Source: an uncultured Oscillospiraceae bacterium (GTDB lineage Bacteria; Bacillota; Clostridia; Oscillospirales; Oscillospiraceae). From it: DNA of 64,000 nt. Below, piece after piece: positions 1 through 8,905 of this stretch. Under the pieces are notes generated by a model that worked only from the letters and a program-made list of their open reading frames with translations, did no database searches and was not told the origin of the DNA. Position numbers and translations under genes: made by a program. Within the stretch, counting starts at the first letter, position 1. Each line of letters begins with the position of its first letter. The stretch covers positions 46,637-110,636 of the forward strand of contig CAKTOW010000006.1 in NCBI GenBank assembly GCA_934590325.1. The letters are read 5' to 3'.

Positions 1-2512
1 TGTCGGGCACCTTGCCGCCGCCGTAGCCCAGGAAGGTCTCAAAGGGGATGTCGAAGCCGTCCTTCACGTATTTCGTCCCGCACTCCGGGCAGTTCTTGTC
101 CGGCATATCCGCACCGCAGCCGTAGCTGCCGTCGGTGACGAACTCCGTGTGGCGGCACTTGGGGCAGCGGTAGTGGGGCGGCAGTGAGTTGACCTCCGTG
201 ATGCCGGACATATAGGCCACCAGCGACGAGCCCACGGAGCCCCGCGAGCCCACCAGATACCCGTTCTCCAGACTGCGCTGCACCAGCTTCTGCGCCGACA
301 TGTACACCACGTCGTACTTGCCCAGGATGCTCTTCAGCTCCACGTCCAAACGGTCTATGATCAGCTGCGGCGGCTGGTCGCCGTACAGCTCGTGGCACTT
401 GTCCCACACGCGGTCGTGCAGCTCCTGCTCCGAGTTCTCCAGCCGCGGCGGGAACAGCCGTCCCGGCGGCAGCAGCTCGATGTCCTCGATGCGGTCGGCG
501 ATACCGCGGGGATCGTCGATGACCACCCGGTGGGCTTCCTCCTCCCCCAGGTAGGCGAACTCCTCCAGCATCTCCTCCGTGGTCTTGAAGTAGATGGGCA
601 GCGGCGCGTCCGCGTCGGCAAACTTCTTGCTGGCCAGCAGGATGTGGCGGTACACCTCGTCCTCCGGCTCCTGGAAGTGGACGTCGCCGGTGGCGCACAC
701 CGGCTTGCCCAGCTCACGGCCCAGCCGGACGATGGTGCGGTTGAAGTCCCGCAGCTCCTCCTCCGACTGCACCGCGCCGTTGCGCAGCATGAACATATTG
801 TTGCAGACGGGCTGTATCTCCAGATAGTCGTAGAAGGACGCTATCCGCTTCAGCTCTGCCCAGTCCTTGTGGTCGGCCACGGCGCGGAACAGTTCACCCG
901 CCTCGCAGGCCGAGCCGATGATGAGCCCTTCCCGGTGCTTCACCAGCTCCGTCTTGGGGATGATGGGGTAGCGCTTGAAGTATTTCAAGTTGGAGGCCGA
1001 TACCAACTGGTACAGGTGCTTCAGCCCCAGCTTGTTCTTGGCCAGTACGATGATGTGCTTGGGGTGACGGTTGCCGCCGCCCAGGGGTCGCAGCTTCTCC
1101 ATCTCCCCGTTGATCTCCTGCAGCCGGCGGATGCCCAGCTCCCTCTCCATCTTCTCAAAGAACGGGATGAGCATATAGGCCACCATTCCCGCGTCGTCGG
1201 AGGCGCGGTGGTGGTTGAAGGCGGGCAGATCCAGGTGCTCCGCCACGATGTCCAGCTTGTACTTATGCAGCTCCGGCAGCAGGTTCTGCGCCAGGATCAG
1301 CGAATCGATGTACGTGGGGTCGAACTCCAGCCCCGCCCTGCGGCAGCCCGCCCGGATAAAGCCGATGTCGAACTCCGCGTTATGTGCCGCCAGCGGGCGT
1401 CCGTCCACGAATTTCAGAAACTCCGCCAGCGCCTGCTCCGGCGGCGGCGCGTCCGCCAGCATGGCGTCGGTGATGCCGGTCAGCCCGATGATCTCCGGGG
1501 TCAGACGGCGTCCGGGATTCACGAAGGTCTGGAACTTGTCGGTGATCTGCCCGTTCTTCAGCACCACGGCGCCGATCTCCGTAATGGCCTCCCGCTGCAC
1601 CTTCAGCCCCGTGGTCTCTATGTCGAAGCACACGATCTCGTCGCCGAAGTCCTGGTCCTGCCCGCCGTGCACGGCGATGCGGTCGTCCAGGTCGTTGACG
1701 TAGTAACCCTCCACGCCGTAGAGTATCTTGATCTTCCCTTTGGCGGCGTCCCGCGCCTTGGGGAACGCCTGCACGGTGCCGTGGTCGGTGATGGCGATGG
1801 CCGGGTGCCCCCATGCCGCCGCCTGCTTGACCACCTTGCCCACATCGGTCAGCGCGTCCATGCTGCTCATCTGCGTATGCAGATGCAGCTCCACCCGCTT
1901 CTCCGGCGCGTTGTCCTGCCGCCCGGGGTGCGACGCCTTCATGATGTTCAGCGGCCGCAGCACTATATCCTTGCCGTCGTAGGTCAGCTCCACCTTGCCC
2001 TGCAGCCGCAGCCACATGCCGTCGCTGACGGCGCCGCCCAGCACCTTGGCCTCCTTCTCGTCCATGGCCTTGCGCACGGCCACGGAGCCGTGCTCGTCGG
2101 TGATGTTGAAGTTCAGCGTCCACATGCCCTTGCGCCGCGTCTCGTAGCACTCGGACTTGAACACCCGCCCCTCCACGATGGCGTTGCCCTGCTTGATGTT
2201 CAGCTGGCCGATAGGCGTCAGCTTTCCGGTGAATGCCTTGCCCCACAGCACGCCGCTCTCGCCCTTCTGTGCGGAGGCCCCCCGGAAATGCAGCAGCACC
2301 CGGCGCAGGTCATACTGCTGCGCCAGCATCTGCTGCAGCGCGTCCTGCGCCGCCTGGGGCAGGGTCTCGCCGCACTCTATCTGCACCTCCAGCGTCCGCG
2401 CCTCCCTGTCCAGCACACCGCTGACGGCATACGCATCGTGCAGCAGCAGCCGCAGCTGGCGCGGCGCCTGAAAGCTCTCAAACAATGTAAAAAACGGTAC
2501 TTTCTCCGCCAT
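1..2512 (-). CDS. polC: DNA polymerase III alpha subunit, PolC type (partial, N-terminal ~837 residues)
   Basis: Replicative DNA polymerase of low-GC Gram-positives. The 3' part of the gene lies beyond the left edge, so the polymerase palm/fingers are not seen. Visible from the N-terminus: an OB-fold region, the first half of the PHP domain (ELHLHTQMSSMDA, AITDHGT), then the inserted DEDDh proofreading exonuclease (FDIETTGL, HNAEFDIGF, HHRASDDA), after which the PHP domain resumes. A PHP domain split by an exonuclease is diagnostic of PolC against DnaE. The ATG was chosen because AAGGTGAGG precedes it and it lies 9 bases after the ispG stop. It is the last seen member of the pyrH-to-polC operon, an order common in Firmicutes. 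Confidence 0.95.
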   Translation of the reverse strand, partial: MAEKVPFFTLFESFQAPRQLRLLLHDAYAVSGVLDREARTLEVQIECGETLPQAAQDALQQMLAQQYDLRRVLLHFRGASAQKGESGVLWGKAFTGKLTPIGQLNIKQGNAIVEGRVFKSECYETRRKGMWTLNFNITDEHGSVAVRKAMDEKEAKVLGGAVSDGMWLRLQGKVELTYDGKDIVLRPLNIMKASHPGRQDNAPEKRVELHLHTQMSSMDALTDVGKVVKQAAAWGHPAIAITDHGTVQAFPKARDAAKGKIKILYGVEGYYVNDLDDRIAVHGGQDQDFGDEIVCFDIETTGLKVQREAITEIGAVVLKNGQITDKFQTFVNPGRRLTPEIIGLTGITDAMLADAPPPEQALAEFLKFVDGRPLAAHNAEFDIGFIRAGCRRAGLEFDPTYIDSLILAQNLLPELHKYKLDIVAEHLDLPAFNHHRASDDAGMVAYMLIPFFEKMERELGIRRLQEINGEMEKLRPLGGGNRHPKHIIVLAKNKLGLKHLYQLVSASNLKYFKRYPIIPKTELVKHREGLIIGSACEAGELFRAVADHKDWAELKRIASFYDYLEIQPVCNNMFMLRNGAVQSEEELRDFNRTIVRLGRELGKPVCATGDVHFQEPEDEVYRHILLASKKFADADAPLPIYFKTTEEMLEEFAYLGEEEAHRVVIDDPRGIADRIEDIELLPPGRLFPPRLENSEQELHDRVWDKCHELYGDQPPQLIIDRLDVELKSILGKYDVVYMSAQKLVQRSLENGYLVGSRGSVGSSLVAYMSGITEVNSLPPHYRCPKCRHTEFVTDGSYGCGADMPDKNCPECGTKYVKDGFDIPFETFLGYGGGKVPD

Positions 2513-2521
2513 TTCCTCACC

Positions 2522-3559
2522 TTACAGCTTGTCTATTTCCTCAAACAGCGCGTCCACCAGCTCACTCTCCGGCAGCTTGCGCAGTATCTTCCCCTTAGCG
2601 AACAGCAGTCCCTCGCCGTTCCCGCCGGCGATGCCCACATCGGCGGCGGACGCCTCGCCGGGCCCGTTGACCACGCACCCCATCACCGCCACGGTGATGG
2701 GCTTGGTGCAGCCCTGCAGCCGCCGCTCCACCTCCCGCGCAATGGGCACCATGTCGTACTTCGTCCGCCCGCAGGTGGGGCAGGCGATCAGATCCGGCCC
2801 GCTGCGGCGTATACCGCAGGCCTGCAGTATGCGCTTGGCGGCCACCACCTCCTCCACCGGGTCGGCGGTCAGGCTCACCCGCAGGGTGTCGCCGATGCCC
2901 CGGCACAGCAGCCCGCCGATGCCGATGGCGGACTTCAGCACGCCCATCTCCGGCGTTCCCGCCTCGGTCACGCCCAGGTGCAGCGGATAGTCCACCCTCT
3001 CGTGCAGCAGCTCATACGCCGCCATATTCACCGGCACCCGCGAGCACTTCACGGAGATACATATATCCCCGAAGCCGCAGTCCTCCAGCAGCCGCACATG
3101 CCCCAGCGCGCTCTCGGCCAGCGCCTCGGCGGTGACCCCGCCGTATTTCCGCAGTATGTCCTTTTCCAGCGAGCCGCCGTTGACGCCCACGCGGATGGGT
3201 ATGCCCCGCTCCCGGCAGGCGTCGGCCACGGCGCGCACCCTCTCCCTACTGCCGATATTGCCGGGGTTTATGCGTATCTTGTCGATGCCGCCCTCTGCGC
3301 ACAGCAGCGCCAGCTTATAGTCGAAGTGTATGTCCGCTACCAGCGGGATGTGGATGGCCGCCTTGATGGCCGGGATAGCCCGGGCGGCCTCCTCCGTGGG
3401 CACCGCCACGCGGACGATGTCGCAGCCCGCCTGCTCCAGCCGCAGTATCTGCCCCACGGTGGCGGATACATCCTCGGTGGGCGTATTGCACATGGACTGT
3501 ATGCTCACGGCCGCGCCGCCGCCCACCGGCACCGCGCCCACCTGTATGCGTTTCGTCAC
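2522..3559 (-). CDS. ispG: 4-hydroxy-3-methylbut-2-enyl diphosphate synthase (flavodoxin/ferredoxin)
   Basis: Seventh-step enzyme of the MEP isoprenoid pathway, reducing MEcPP to HMBPP with a [4Fe-4S] cluster. The 345-residue length matches the short bacterial form. The N-terminal TIM barrel opens with VGGGAAVSIQSMCNTPTEDV. The C-terminal iron-sulfur part has CPTCGRTKYD and GCVVNGPGEA, supplying the three cluster cysteines. It is adjacent to rseP and dxr, so two MEP enzymes sit in one operon. The flavodoxin at 18774 is a possible electron donor, but that link is inference. Confidence 0.96.
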   Translation of the reverse strand: MTKRIQVGAVPVGGGAAVSIQSMCNTPTEDVSATVGQILRLEQAGCDIVRVAVPTEEAARAIPAIKAAIHIPLVADIHFDYKLALLCAEGGIDKIRINPGNIGSRERVRAVADACRERGIPIRVGVNGGSLEKDILRKYGGVTAEALAESALGHVRLLEDCGFGDICISVKCSRVPVNMAAYELLHERVDYPLHLGVTEAGTPEMGVLKSAIGIGGLLCRGIGDTLRVSLTADPVEEVVAAKRILQACGIRRSGPDLIACPTCGRTKYDMVPIAREVERRLQGCTKPITVAVMGCVVNGPGEASAADVGIAGGNGEGLLFAKGKILRKLPESELVDALFEEIDKL

Positions 3560-3572
3560 GGTGTCCGCCTCC

Positions 3573-4637
3573 TCAGTGTATCAGCTTGCCCACATCGCTG
3601 AATACCAGCACCACCATCAGCGCCAGCAGCAGAATGAGCCCCGCGAAATGGATATAATTCTCGTACTTGGACGGAATTTTCTTCTTGAACAGCAGCATGG
3701 CCACGGCGTTGACCAGCAGGAAGAAGATACGTCCGCCGTCCAGCGCCGGCAGGGGCAGCAGGTTCATCACCGCCAGGTTTACCGCCACCAGCGCACCGAT
3801 ATAGGCGATGTTCTCCACCGCCGCCCGTGTCGTTGCCGCCTGCTCACCCACCTGCACCATGGTGGACACGATGCCCACCGGCCCGCTGAGGTCCTTCAGC
3901 CCCGCCTGCCCGGTGAACAGCATCCGCAGGCTCAGCCGCACCAGCCGCACGAAGTCCACGGCGTTGTTCCAGGTATAGGCCAGCTTGTCGCCGAAATCGG
4001 CCTCCGCCGCCCCGAAGTACAGGCCGTAGCCGGTGTACTCGCTGCCGCTTTGGTCGGTATACGTCCGCCGCTCCATGGCAAAGTCCCGCAGCTGCACCCT
4101 CTGCCCGTCGCGCTCCACCGTCAGGTCGAAGGTGCCGGTCTTGTTCAGGTTCATCAGCAGGCTGATGTCGCTGTAGATATACACCCGCTCCCCGTCGATG
4201 GACAGGATGCGGTCGCCGGTCTGCAGTCCGTCGGCGCTCTCCAGCGGACAGCCCTCGGCAAAGCCGGAGATCACCGGCTGGTAGAAACCGTCCGCCGGGG
4301 CGTACAGACAGAAGATGATGATAAGCCCCGCCAGGAAGTTCATGGCCGCGCCGGCGGCGAAAATGGCCAGCTTATGCCAGAAGCCCTGGTTGTTCAGCGC
4401 CGCCGGGTCGTCGGAGTCCTCTTCCTCCCCCTCCATGGCACAGAATCCACCTATGGGAAACGCCCGCAGGGAGTACTGTGTGTCCCCCTTCTGCTTTTTC
4501 CACAGGGTGGGCCCCATGCCGATGGCGAACTCGTTGACCCGCACACCGCAGGCCTTGGCCGCCAGAAAGTGCCCCAGCTCGTGGACGGCGATCAGGACGC
4601 CGAACACCAGCAGGGCCGCTATGATATACAGAACCAT
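3573..4637 (-). CDS. rseP: RIP metalloprotease RseP (site-2 protease, M50)
   Basis: Intramembrane zinc protease that cleaves anti-sigma factors and remnant signal peptides. The active-site motif HELGH lies near residue 20 in the first membrane helix, followed by AIGMGP. A PDZ domain lies around residues 120-200 (GDRILSIDGERV). The second catalytic region is NLLPLPALDGGR near residue 290, and two C-terminal helices follow. The length of 354 fits the family. It is encoded between dxr and ispG as in many Firmicutes. The ECF/anti-sigma pair at 60.7 kb could supply a client, but nothing here proves it. Confidence 0.93.
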   Translation of the reverse strand: MVLYIIAALLVFGVLIAVHELGHFLAAKACGVRVNEFAIGMGPTLWKKQKGDTQYSLRAFPIGGFCAMEGEEEDSDDPAALNNQGFWHKLAIFAAGAAMNFLAGLIIIFCLYAPADGFYQPVISGFAEGCPLESADGLQTGDRILSIDGERVYIYSDISLLMNLNKTGTFDLTVERDGQRVQLRDFAMERRTYTDQSGSEYTGYGLYFGAAEADFGDKLAYTWNNAVDFVRLVRLSLRMLFTGQAGLKDLSGPVGIVSTMVQVGEQAATTRAAVENIAYIGALVAVNLAVMNLLPLPALDGGRIFFLLVNAVAMLLFKKKIPSKYENYIHFAGLILLLALMVVLVFSDVGKLIH

Positions 4638-4661
4638 GTATGCAAACTCCTTCCGGATCCG

Positions 4662-5798
4662 TTACAGGATGGCGCGCCGCGCCGCCCCGTCCGCTTCCAG
4701 TATATCCGCAAGGCTTGGCTGATATTGCACCGGCACCCGTTCCAGTGCCCGTTCCACCCTGCGTGAGATGTCGTTGAATCCGATATTCCCCTCCAGAAAC
4801 AGTCCCACGGCGGCCTCGTTGGCGCCGTTGAGTATGGCGCAGGCGGTGCCGCCCACCGCGGCCGCCTGCCGCGCCAGACGCAGACAGGGGAACGCTTCCT
4901 CGTCCGGCCGGTGGAAGGTCAGCGCCCCGCAGGTCAGCAGGTCCAGGGGCGCGTCCGGGCTCTCCGCCCGGCGGGGATATGTCAGCGCGTAGCGGATGGG
5001 CAGCTTCATGTCCGGGGTGCCCAGCTGTGCCAGCAGCGCGCCGTCCCGGAACTCCACCAGTGAGTGGACGATGCTCTGCCGGTGTATCACCGCCTGCACC
5101 TGCTCCACGCTCAGGCGGTACAGCCGCATGGCCTCGATGATCTCCAGCCCCTTGTTCATCAGCGTGGCGGAGTCCACGGTGATCTTCGCTCCCATGTGCC
5201 AGTTGGGATGACGCAGGGCATCCGCCGCCGTCACGTGCTCCAGCTCCTCAAAGCGCCTGCCGTAGAACGGACCGCCGGAGCAGGTCAGCAGGATGCGCCG
5301 CAGCTCTCCCCGGTCGCGGCAGCCCTGCAGACACTGGAACACCGCGCTGTGCTCCGAGTCCACCGGCACGATCTCCGCGCCGTACCGCTCCGCCGCGTCC
5401 ATGACCAACTCACCGGCGCACACCAGTGTCTCCTTGTTGGCCAGGGCGATGCGCTTGCCCTTTTCTATGGCCGCCAGCGTGGGCTTCAGCCCCACGCTGC
5501 CCATAACGGCGGTCACCACCGTGTCCGCCTCTGTCAGCGTGGCCGCCGCCAGCAGCCCCTCCTCCCCGGACATCACCTCGATGCCGGTGCCCCGCAGCCG
5601 CTGCCGCAGGTCCGCCGCCGCCTTTTCGTCATACAGCACCGCAAGGCGCGGCATGAACTGCCGCGCCTGCCGCTCCAACAGGTCTGTCTGTGTGTTGGCG
5701 GTCAGCGCCGCCACGGATATGCCCAACTCCCGGACGACCTCCAGTGTCTGCCTTCCGATGGAGCCGGTAGCGCCCAACAGGGCGATGGTCTTCGTCAT
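4662..5798 (-). CDS. dxr: 1-deoxy-D-xylulose-5-phosphate reductoisomerase
   Basis: Converts DXP to MEP with NADPH and a divalent metal, the committed step of the MEP pathway. The N-terminal Rossmann motif is LLGATGSIGRQTLEV. The middle region has NKETLVCAGELVM and the metal/substrate motif VDSEHSAVFQCL. DSATLMNKGLE and a C-terminal helical domain (NGANEAAV) follow. At 378 residues it is full length. It is 10 bases from the upstream cdsA stop, in the same operon. Confidence 0.96.
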   Translation of the reverse strand: MTKTIALLGATGSIGRQTLEVVRELGISVAALTANTQTDLLERQARQFMPRLAVLYDEKAAADLRQRLRGTGIEVMSGEEGLLAAATLTEADTVVTAVMGSVGLKPTLAAIEKGKRIALANKETLVCAGELVMDAAERYGAEIVPVDSEHSAVFQCLQGCRDRGELRRILLTCSGGPFYGRRFEELEHVTAADALRHPNWHMGAKITVDSATLMNKGLEIIEAMRLYRLSVEQVQAVIHRQSIVHSLVEFRDGALLAQLGTPDMKLPIRYALTYPRRAESPDAPLDLLTCGALTFHRPDEEAFPCLRLARQAAAVGGTACAILNGANEAAVGLFLEGNIGFNDISRRVERALERVPVQYQPSLADILEADGAARRAIL

Positions 5799-5808
5799 AC
5801 GTATCCTC

Positions 5809-6648
5809 TCAGTACAGCGTCACCGCGTTCACCAGCAGCCATGTCACCGGCGCGGCGAAGATCACGCTGTCGAACCGGTCCAGCACGCCGCCGTGTCCCG
5901 GCAGCAGCCGTCCGTAGTCCTTGATGCCGCACTGCCGCTTCACACAGGAGAAGCTCAGGTCGCCCAGCTGCCCCATCACCGCGCCCACAAAGCCCAGCAG
6001 CACGCACCAGCCGATGTGCAGCTGCACCTCTGTGCACAGGAAGAAGAAAATGCGGAACAGGACCATACCCACCATGCCGCCCACAAGGCCGCTGACCGCG
6101 CCCTCCCGGGTCTTCTTGGGGCTGACCCGGGGCGCCAGCTTCGTCCTTCCGAACAGCATCCCGCCGAACAGTGCCAGCGAGTCGCTCATAAACGCGGACA
6201 CCAGCGGTATCAGCACCAGTCCCGCGCCGTATTCCAGCATCCGCAGCCGCACCAGGCAGCCCAGCGCCAGGGGTATCACCAGCCCGGACACCGCCATGGC
6301 GCTGATGTCCGGGAAGTCCAGCTCGTCGTCCTTGCCGTAGGCCTGCACCGCCGCGATGAACACCACCACGATCAGCGCCGTCAACAGCCACTGCATCACC
6401 TTATGGATGGCAGTACCGTAAAAGGCCCCTCCGCTGAAGTACACCGTGAACACGGTGAACACCGCCAGCGTGGCCGCCAGGCCCCACCAGTGCTGCGCCT
6501 TCTCCGGCGCCGCGGCGCCCATGAACTCATGGCAGCCGATAACGCACAGCGCCGCCACCAGCGCCGCCGTGGCCCAGTCCGGGGCGAAGCACAGCACGCC
6601 GATCAGCGCGGGCACGCCCACCACCGCCACCAATATCCTCTGTTTCAT
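5809..6648 (-). CDS. cdsA: Phosphatidate cytidylyltransferase
   Basis: Makes CDP-diacylglycerol from phosphatidate and CTP, the branch point of phospholipid synthesis. The product is a polytopic membrane protein. The C-terminal family signature is visible as FSCVKRQCGIKDYG followed by LLPGHGGVLDRFDS. The ATG at 6648 (279 residues) is preferred over the in-frame GTG at 6657 because GAGGTG lies six bases upstream of the ATG. It nearly abuts the uppS stop, implying translational coupling. Pairing uppS with cdsA is standard in bacteria. Confidence 0.94.
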   Translation of the reverse strand: MKQRILVAVVGVPALIGVLCFAPDWATAALVAALCVIGCHEFMGAAAPEKAQHWWGLAATLAVFTVFTVYFSGGAFYGTAIHKVMQWLLTALIVVVFIAAVQAYGKDDELDFPDISAMAVSGLVIPLALGCLVRLRMLEYGAGLVLIPLVSAFMSDSLALFGGMLFGRTKLAPRVSPKKTREGAVSGLVGGMVGMVLFRIFFFLCTEVQLHIGWCVLLGFVGAVMGQLGDLSFSCVKRQCGIKDYGRLLPGHGGVLDRFDSVIFAAPVTWLLVNAVTLY

Positions 6649-6658
6649 GGTCGTCACC

Positions 6659-7390
6659 TCATTTCACGGCGCCGAACCGGCGGTCGCGCCGCTGATAGTC
6701 GATAATGGCCCTGTCCATATCCTGCCGGGTAAAGTCGGGCCACAGCACATCGCAGAAATAGAACTCACTGTACGCGCACTGCCACAGCAGGAAATTGCTC
6801 AGCCGTATCTCCCCGCTGGGCCGTATGATCAGCTCCGGGTCGGGGATACCTGCGGAGTACATATTGGCGGAGAGATTTTCCTCCGTCCACTCCAGTCCCT
6901 TCTCCGCGCACAGCCGCGCCGCACGGACGATCTCCGCCCGTCCGCCGTAGTTCAGGCACACGTTGGCCTGGAACCCCTCATACTGCCCGGATATATCGTC
7001 CGTCTCGTGGGCCAGCGCCTGCAGCTCAGGCGACAGCGCGCTCAGGTCCCCGAAGAACCGCAGCCGTATGTGGTCCTTCTCCATGGTGTCCACCGCCTCC
7101 CGGAGATACTGCCCCAGCAGCTCCATGATGGTGTTCACCTCGTCCGCGGGACGCTTCCAGTTCTCGGTGGAGAAGGCGTAGATGGTCAGATACTCCACGC
7201 CCAACTCCTTGCAGTAGGTGGCGATGTCGCGGAACACCTCCGCCCCCGCCTTGTGCCCCGCCGTGCGGGGCAGGCCGCGTTTTTTCGCCCAGCGGCCGTT
7301 GCCGTCCATAATAACAGCGATATGGCGGGGAAGGCGGCTCCTGTCCACCTCCCCCGCCGTATGGGGCGTTTTCTTCGTAAACAGTCCCAT
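6659..7390 (-). CDS. uppS: Isoprenyl (undecaprenyl) diphosphate synthase
   Basis: Cis-prenyltransferase that builds the C55 lipid carrier for peptidoglycan from IPP, consuming products of the dxr/ispG pathway in this operon. The family motifs IMDGNGRWAKKRGLPRTAGH (residues ~27-46) and RPSGEIRLSNFLLWQ with SEFYF near the C-terminus are intact. The length of 243 is typical. Its ATG overlaps the frr stop by one base (TAATG), a classic coupling arrangement. Confidence 0.95.
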   Translation of the reverse strand: MGLFTKKTPHTAGEVDRSRLPRHIAVIMDGNGRWAKKRGLPRTAGHKAGAEVFRDIATYCKELGVEYLTIYAFSTENWKRPADEVNTIMELLGQYLREAVDTMEKDHIRLRFFGDLSALSPELQALAHETDDISGQYEGFQANVCLNYGGRAEIVRAARLCAEKGLEWTEENLSANMYSAGIPDPELIIRPSGEIRLSNFLLWQCAYSEFYFCDVLWPDFTRQDMDRAIIDYQRRDRRFGAVK

Positions 7391-7947
7391 TAAACAGACA
7401 TCAGTTCCTTTTCCTTGTTTTCCAGGATCTTATCCAGCTCTTTGCAGCTGTCGTCGGTCATCTTCTGCAGGTCCTTCTCGGCGATCTTCAGCTCGTCCTC
7501 CGTGATCTCGGAGGCCTTCTGCTGCTTCTTGAAGTTCTCCAGCGCGTCGCGGCGGATGTTGCGCACAGCCACCTTGCCGCCCTCGGCGTACTTGTGGATC
7601 TGCTTGACCAGTTCCTTACGGCGTTCCTCGGTCAGCTGGGGGAAGGCCAGCCGGATGCACTTGCCGTCGTTCTGGGGATTGATGCCCAGGTCGGACTCCT
7701 GGATAGCCTTCTCGATGCCCTTGAGGATGCTGGCGTCCCAGGGAGTGATGACCAGCGTGCGGGGGTCGGGAGAGCCGATCGACGCGATCTGCTGGATGGG
7801 GGTGGGGGTGCCGTAGTAGTCCACGCTGATGCGGTTGAGCACGGAAGCGTTGGCGCGTCCGGCACGCACGGTGTCGAAATCGCCCATCACGGATTCGATG
7901 CTCTTCTTCATTTTTTCCTCGTAAACCTTGTACTCGTCCTTCAACAT
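7390..7947 (-). CDS. frr: Ribosome recycling factor
   Basis: Splits post-termination ribosomes together with EF-G. The product is 185 residues of the expected two-domain alpha-helical protein. Recognisable stretches are the RAGRANASVL region in the N-terminal helix, the hinge YYGTPTPIQQIASI, ALRNIRR-type residues VRNIRRDA and a Lys/Glu-rich C-terminal helix. It follows pyrH by five bases and overlaps uppS by one. The pyrH-frr pairing is highly conserved in bacteria. Confidence 0.96.
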   Translation of the reverse strand: MLKDEYKVYEEKMKKSIESVMGDFDTVRAGRANASVLNRISVDYYGTPTPIQQIASIGSPDPRTLVITPWDASILKGIEKAIQESDLGINPQNDGKCIRLAFPQLTEERRKELVKQIHKYAEGGKVAVRNIRRDALENFKKQQKASEITEDELKIAEKDLQKMTDDSCKELDKILENKEKELMSV

Positions 7948-7952
7948 AGCGG

Positions 7953-8672
7953 TTAAGCCTCCTTCACGATCGTTCCGATTTTTTCGCCGCGCAGGGCGCG
8001 GATAATATTCTCCGGGTCTTTCAGTGCGAACACCAGCACGGGGATATGATTGTCCATGGACAGGCTGGTGGCGGTGGAATCCATCACCGCCAGATGCCGC
8101 TTCAGCACCTCGTCATAGGTGATGCTGTCGAACTTCACCGCGTCGGCGTTCTTGGCCGGGTCGCTGTCGTACACGCCGTCGATGTTCTTGGCCAGCAGTA
8201 TCACGTCCGCGCCGATCTCCGCCGCCCGCAGCACCGCCGCCGTATCGGTGGAGAAGAACGGGCTGCCGATGCCGCAGCCGAATATGACCACCCGGCCCTT
8301 TTCCAGATGCCGTATGGCCCTTGCTCGGATATACGGCTCCGCCACGGCCCGGATCTCCAGCGCCGTCTGCACCCGGACGTCCACGCCCTTCTGCTCCAGC
8401 ACGTCCGCCATGGCCATGCAGTTCATAGCCGTGGCCAGCATGCCCATGTGGTCGGCGCGGGTGCGCTCGATATAGCCCTCGCCGTCCTTCACGCCGCGCC
8501 AGAAGTTGCCGCCGCCGATGACGATGCCCACCTGCACGCCCATGTCCACGCACTGCTTGATGACGTCCGCCACCCGGCCCATCACCTGAAAGTCCAGGCC
8601 GAAGTGCTTCTCGCCCGCCAGAGCCTCGCCGCTGATCTTCAGCAGCACCCGTTTGAATATTGGTTGCTCCAT
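7953..8672 (-). CDS. pyrH: UMP kinase
   Basis: Hexameric bacterial UMP kinase of the amino acid kinase fold, phosphorylating UMP to UDP. It opens with the ATP-site stretch [39 protein letters not shown] (UMP binding) and [16 protein letters not shown] [15 protein letters not shown] follow. The length of 239 is standard. It is the promoter-proximal gene of the minus-strand operon, with an AGGGAGG Shine-Dalgarno sequence upstream. A 14-bp palindrome lies about 100 bp ahead of it. Confidence 0.96.
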   Translation of the reverse strand: MEQPIFKRVLLKISGEALAGEKHFGLDFQVMGRVADVIKQCVDMGVQVGIVIGGGNFWRGVKDGEGYIERTRADHMGMLATAMNCMAMADVLEQKGVDVRVQTALEIRAVAEPYIRARAIRHLEKGRVVIFGCGIGSPFFSTDTAAVLRAAEIGADVILLAKNIDGVYDSDPAKNADAVKFDSITYDEVLKRHLAVMDSTATSLSMDNHIPVLVFALKDPENIIRALRGEKIGTIVKEA

Positions 8673-8764
8673 CGCCGTTCCTCCCTAATTTTCTATCAGG
8701 TATTTTACCTTATTTCTCCCGTTTTGCATAGGGGCAAATCGAAAAATTTTCCGAATTCTTTTTT

Positions 8765-8795
8765 GTATGTCCCGCGCCGCAGGCGCGGGACATAC
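8765..8795. other. Perfect 14-bp inverted repeat upstream of pyrH
   Basis: GTATGTCCCGCGCC and its exact complement are separated by GCA. Neither side carries the T-run needed for an intrinsic terminator in either direction. It could be an mRNA 5' stem of the pyrH operon, a protein-binding dyad or a leftover repeat unit. Confidence 0.6.
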
Positions 8796-8847
8796 ATAGG
8801 GGTATTCGAAGATCTTCCTGCACACACCGCGGCGAAAACAAAACCAT

Positions 8848-8875
8848 TTGTTTTTTCCTCCCCGCGGTGTATAAT
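8848..8875 (+). promoter_or_regulatory. Predicted sigma-A promoter for the MBL-fold hydrolase
   Basis: TTGTTT, a 16-bp spacer and TATAAT lie just ahead of the gene. Transcription would begin near 8882, leaving a short leader with a GGAGGA ribosome site. Confidence 0.7.
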
Positions 8876-8905
8876 GTAGAAAATGTCTCACATCGGAGGA
8901 ATACC

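Noticed and set aside
392..3601. Plus-strand open frame of over 1,000 codons across polC and ispG
   Set aside because: It is antisense to conserved PolC and IspG motifs. Its composition (Leu/Gln/His/Arg) is a GC-rich complement artefact.
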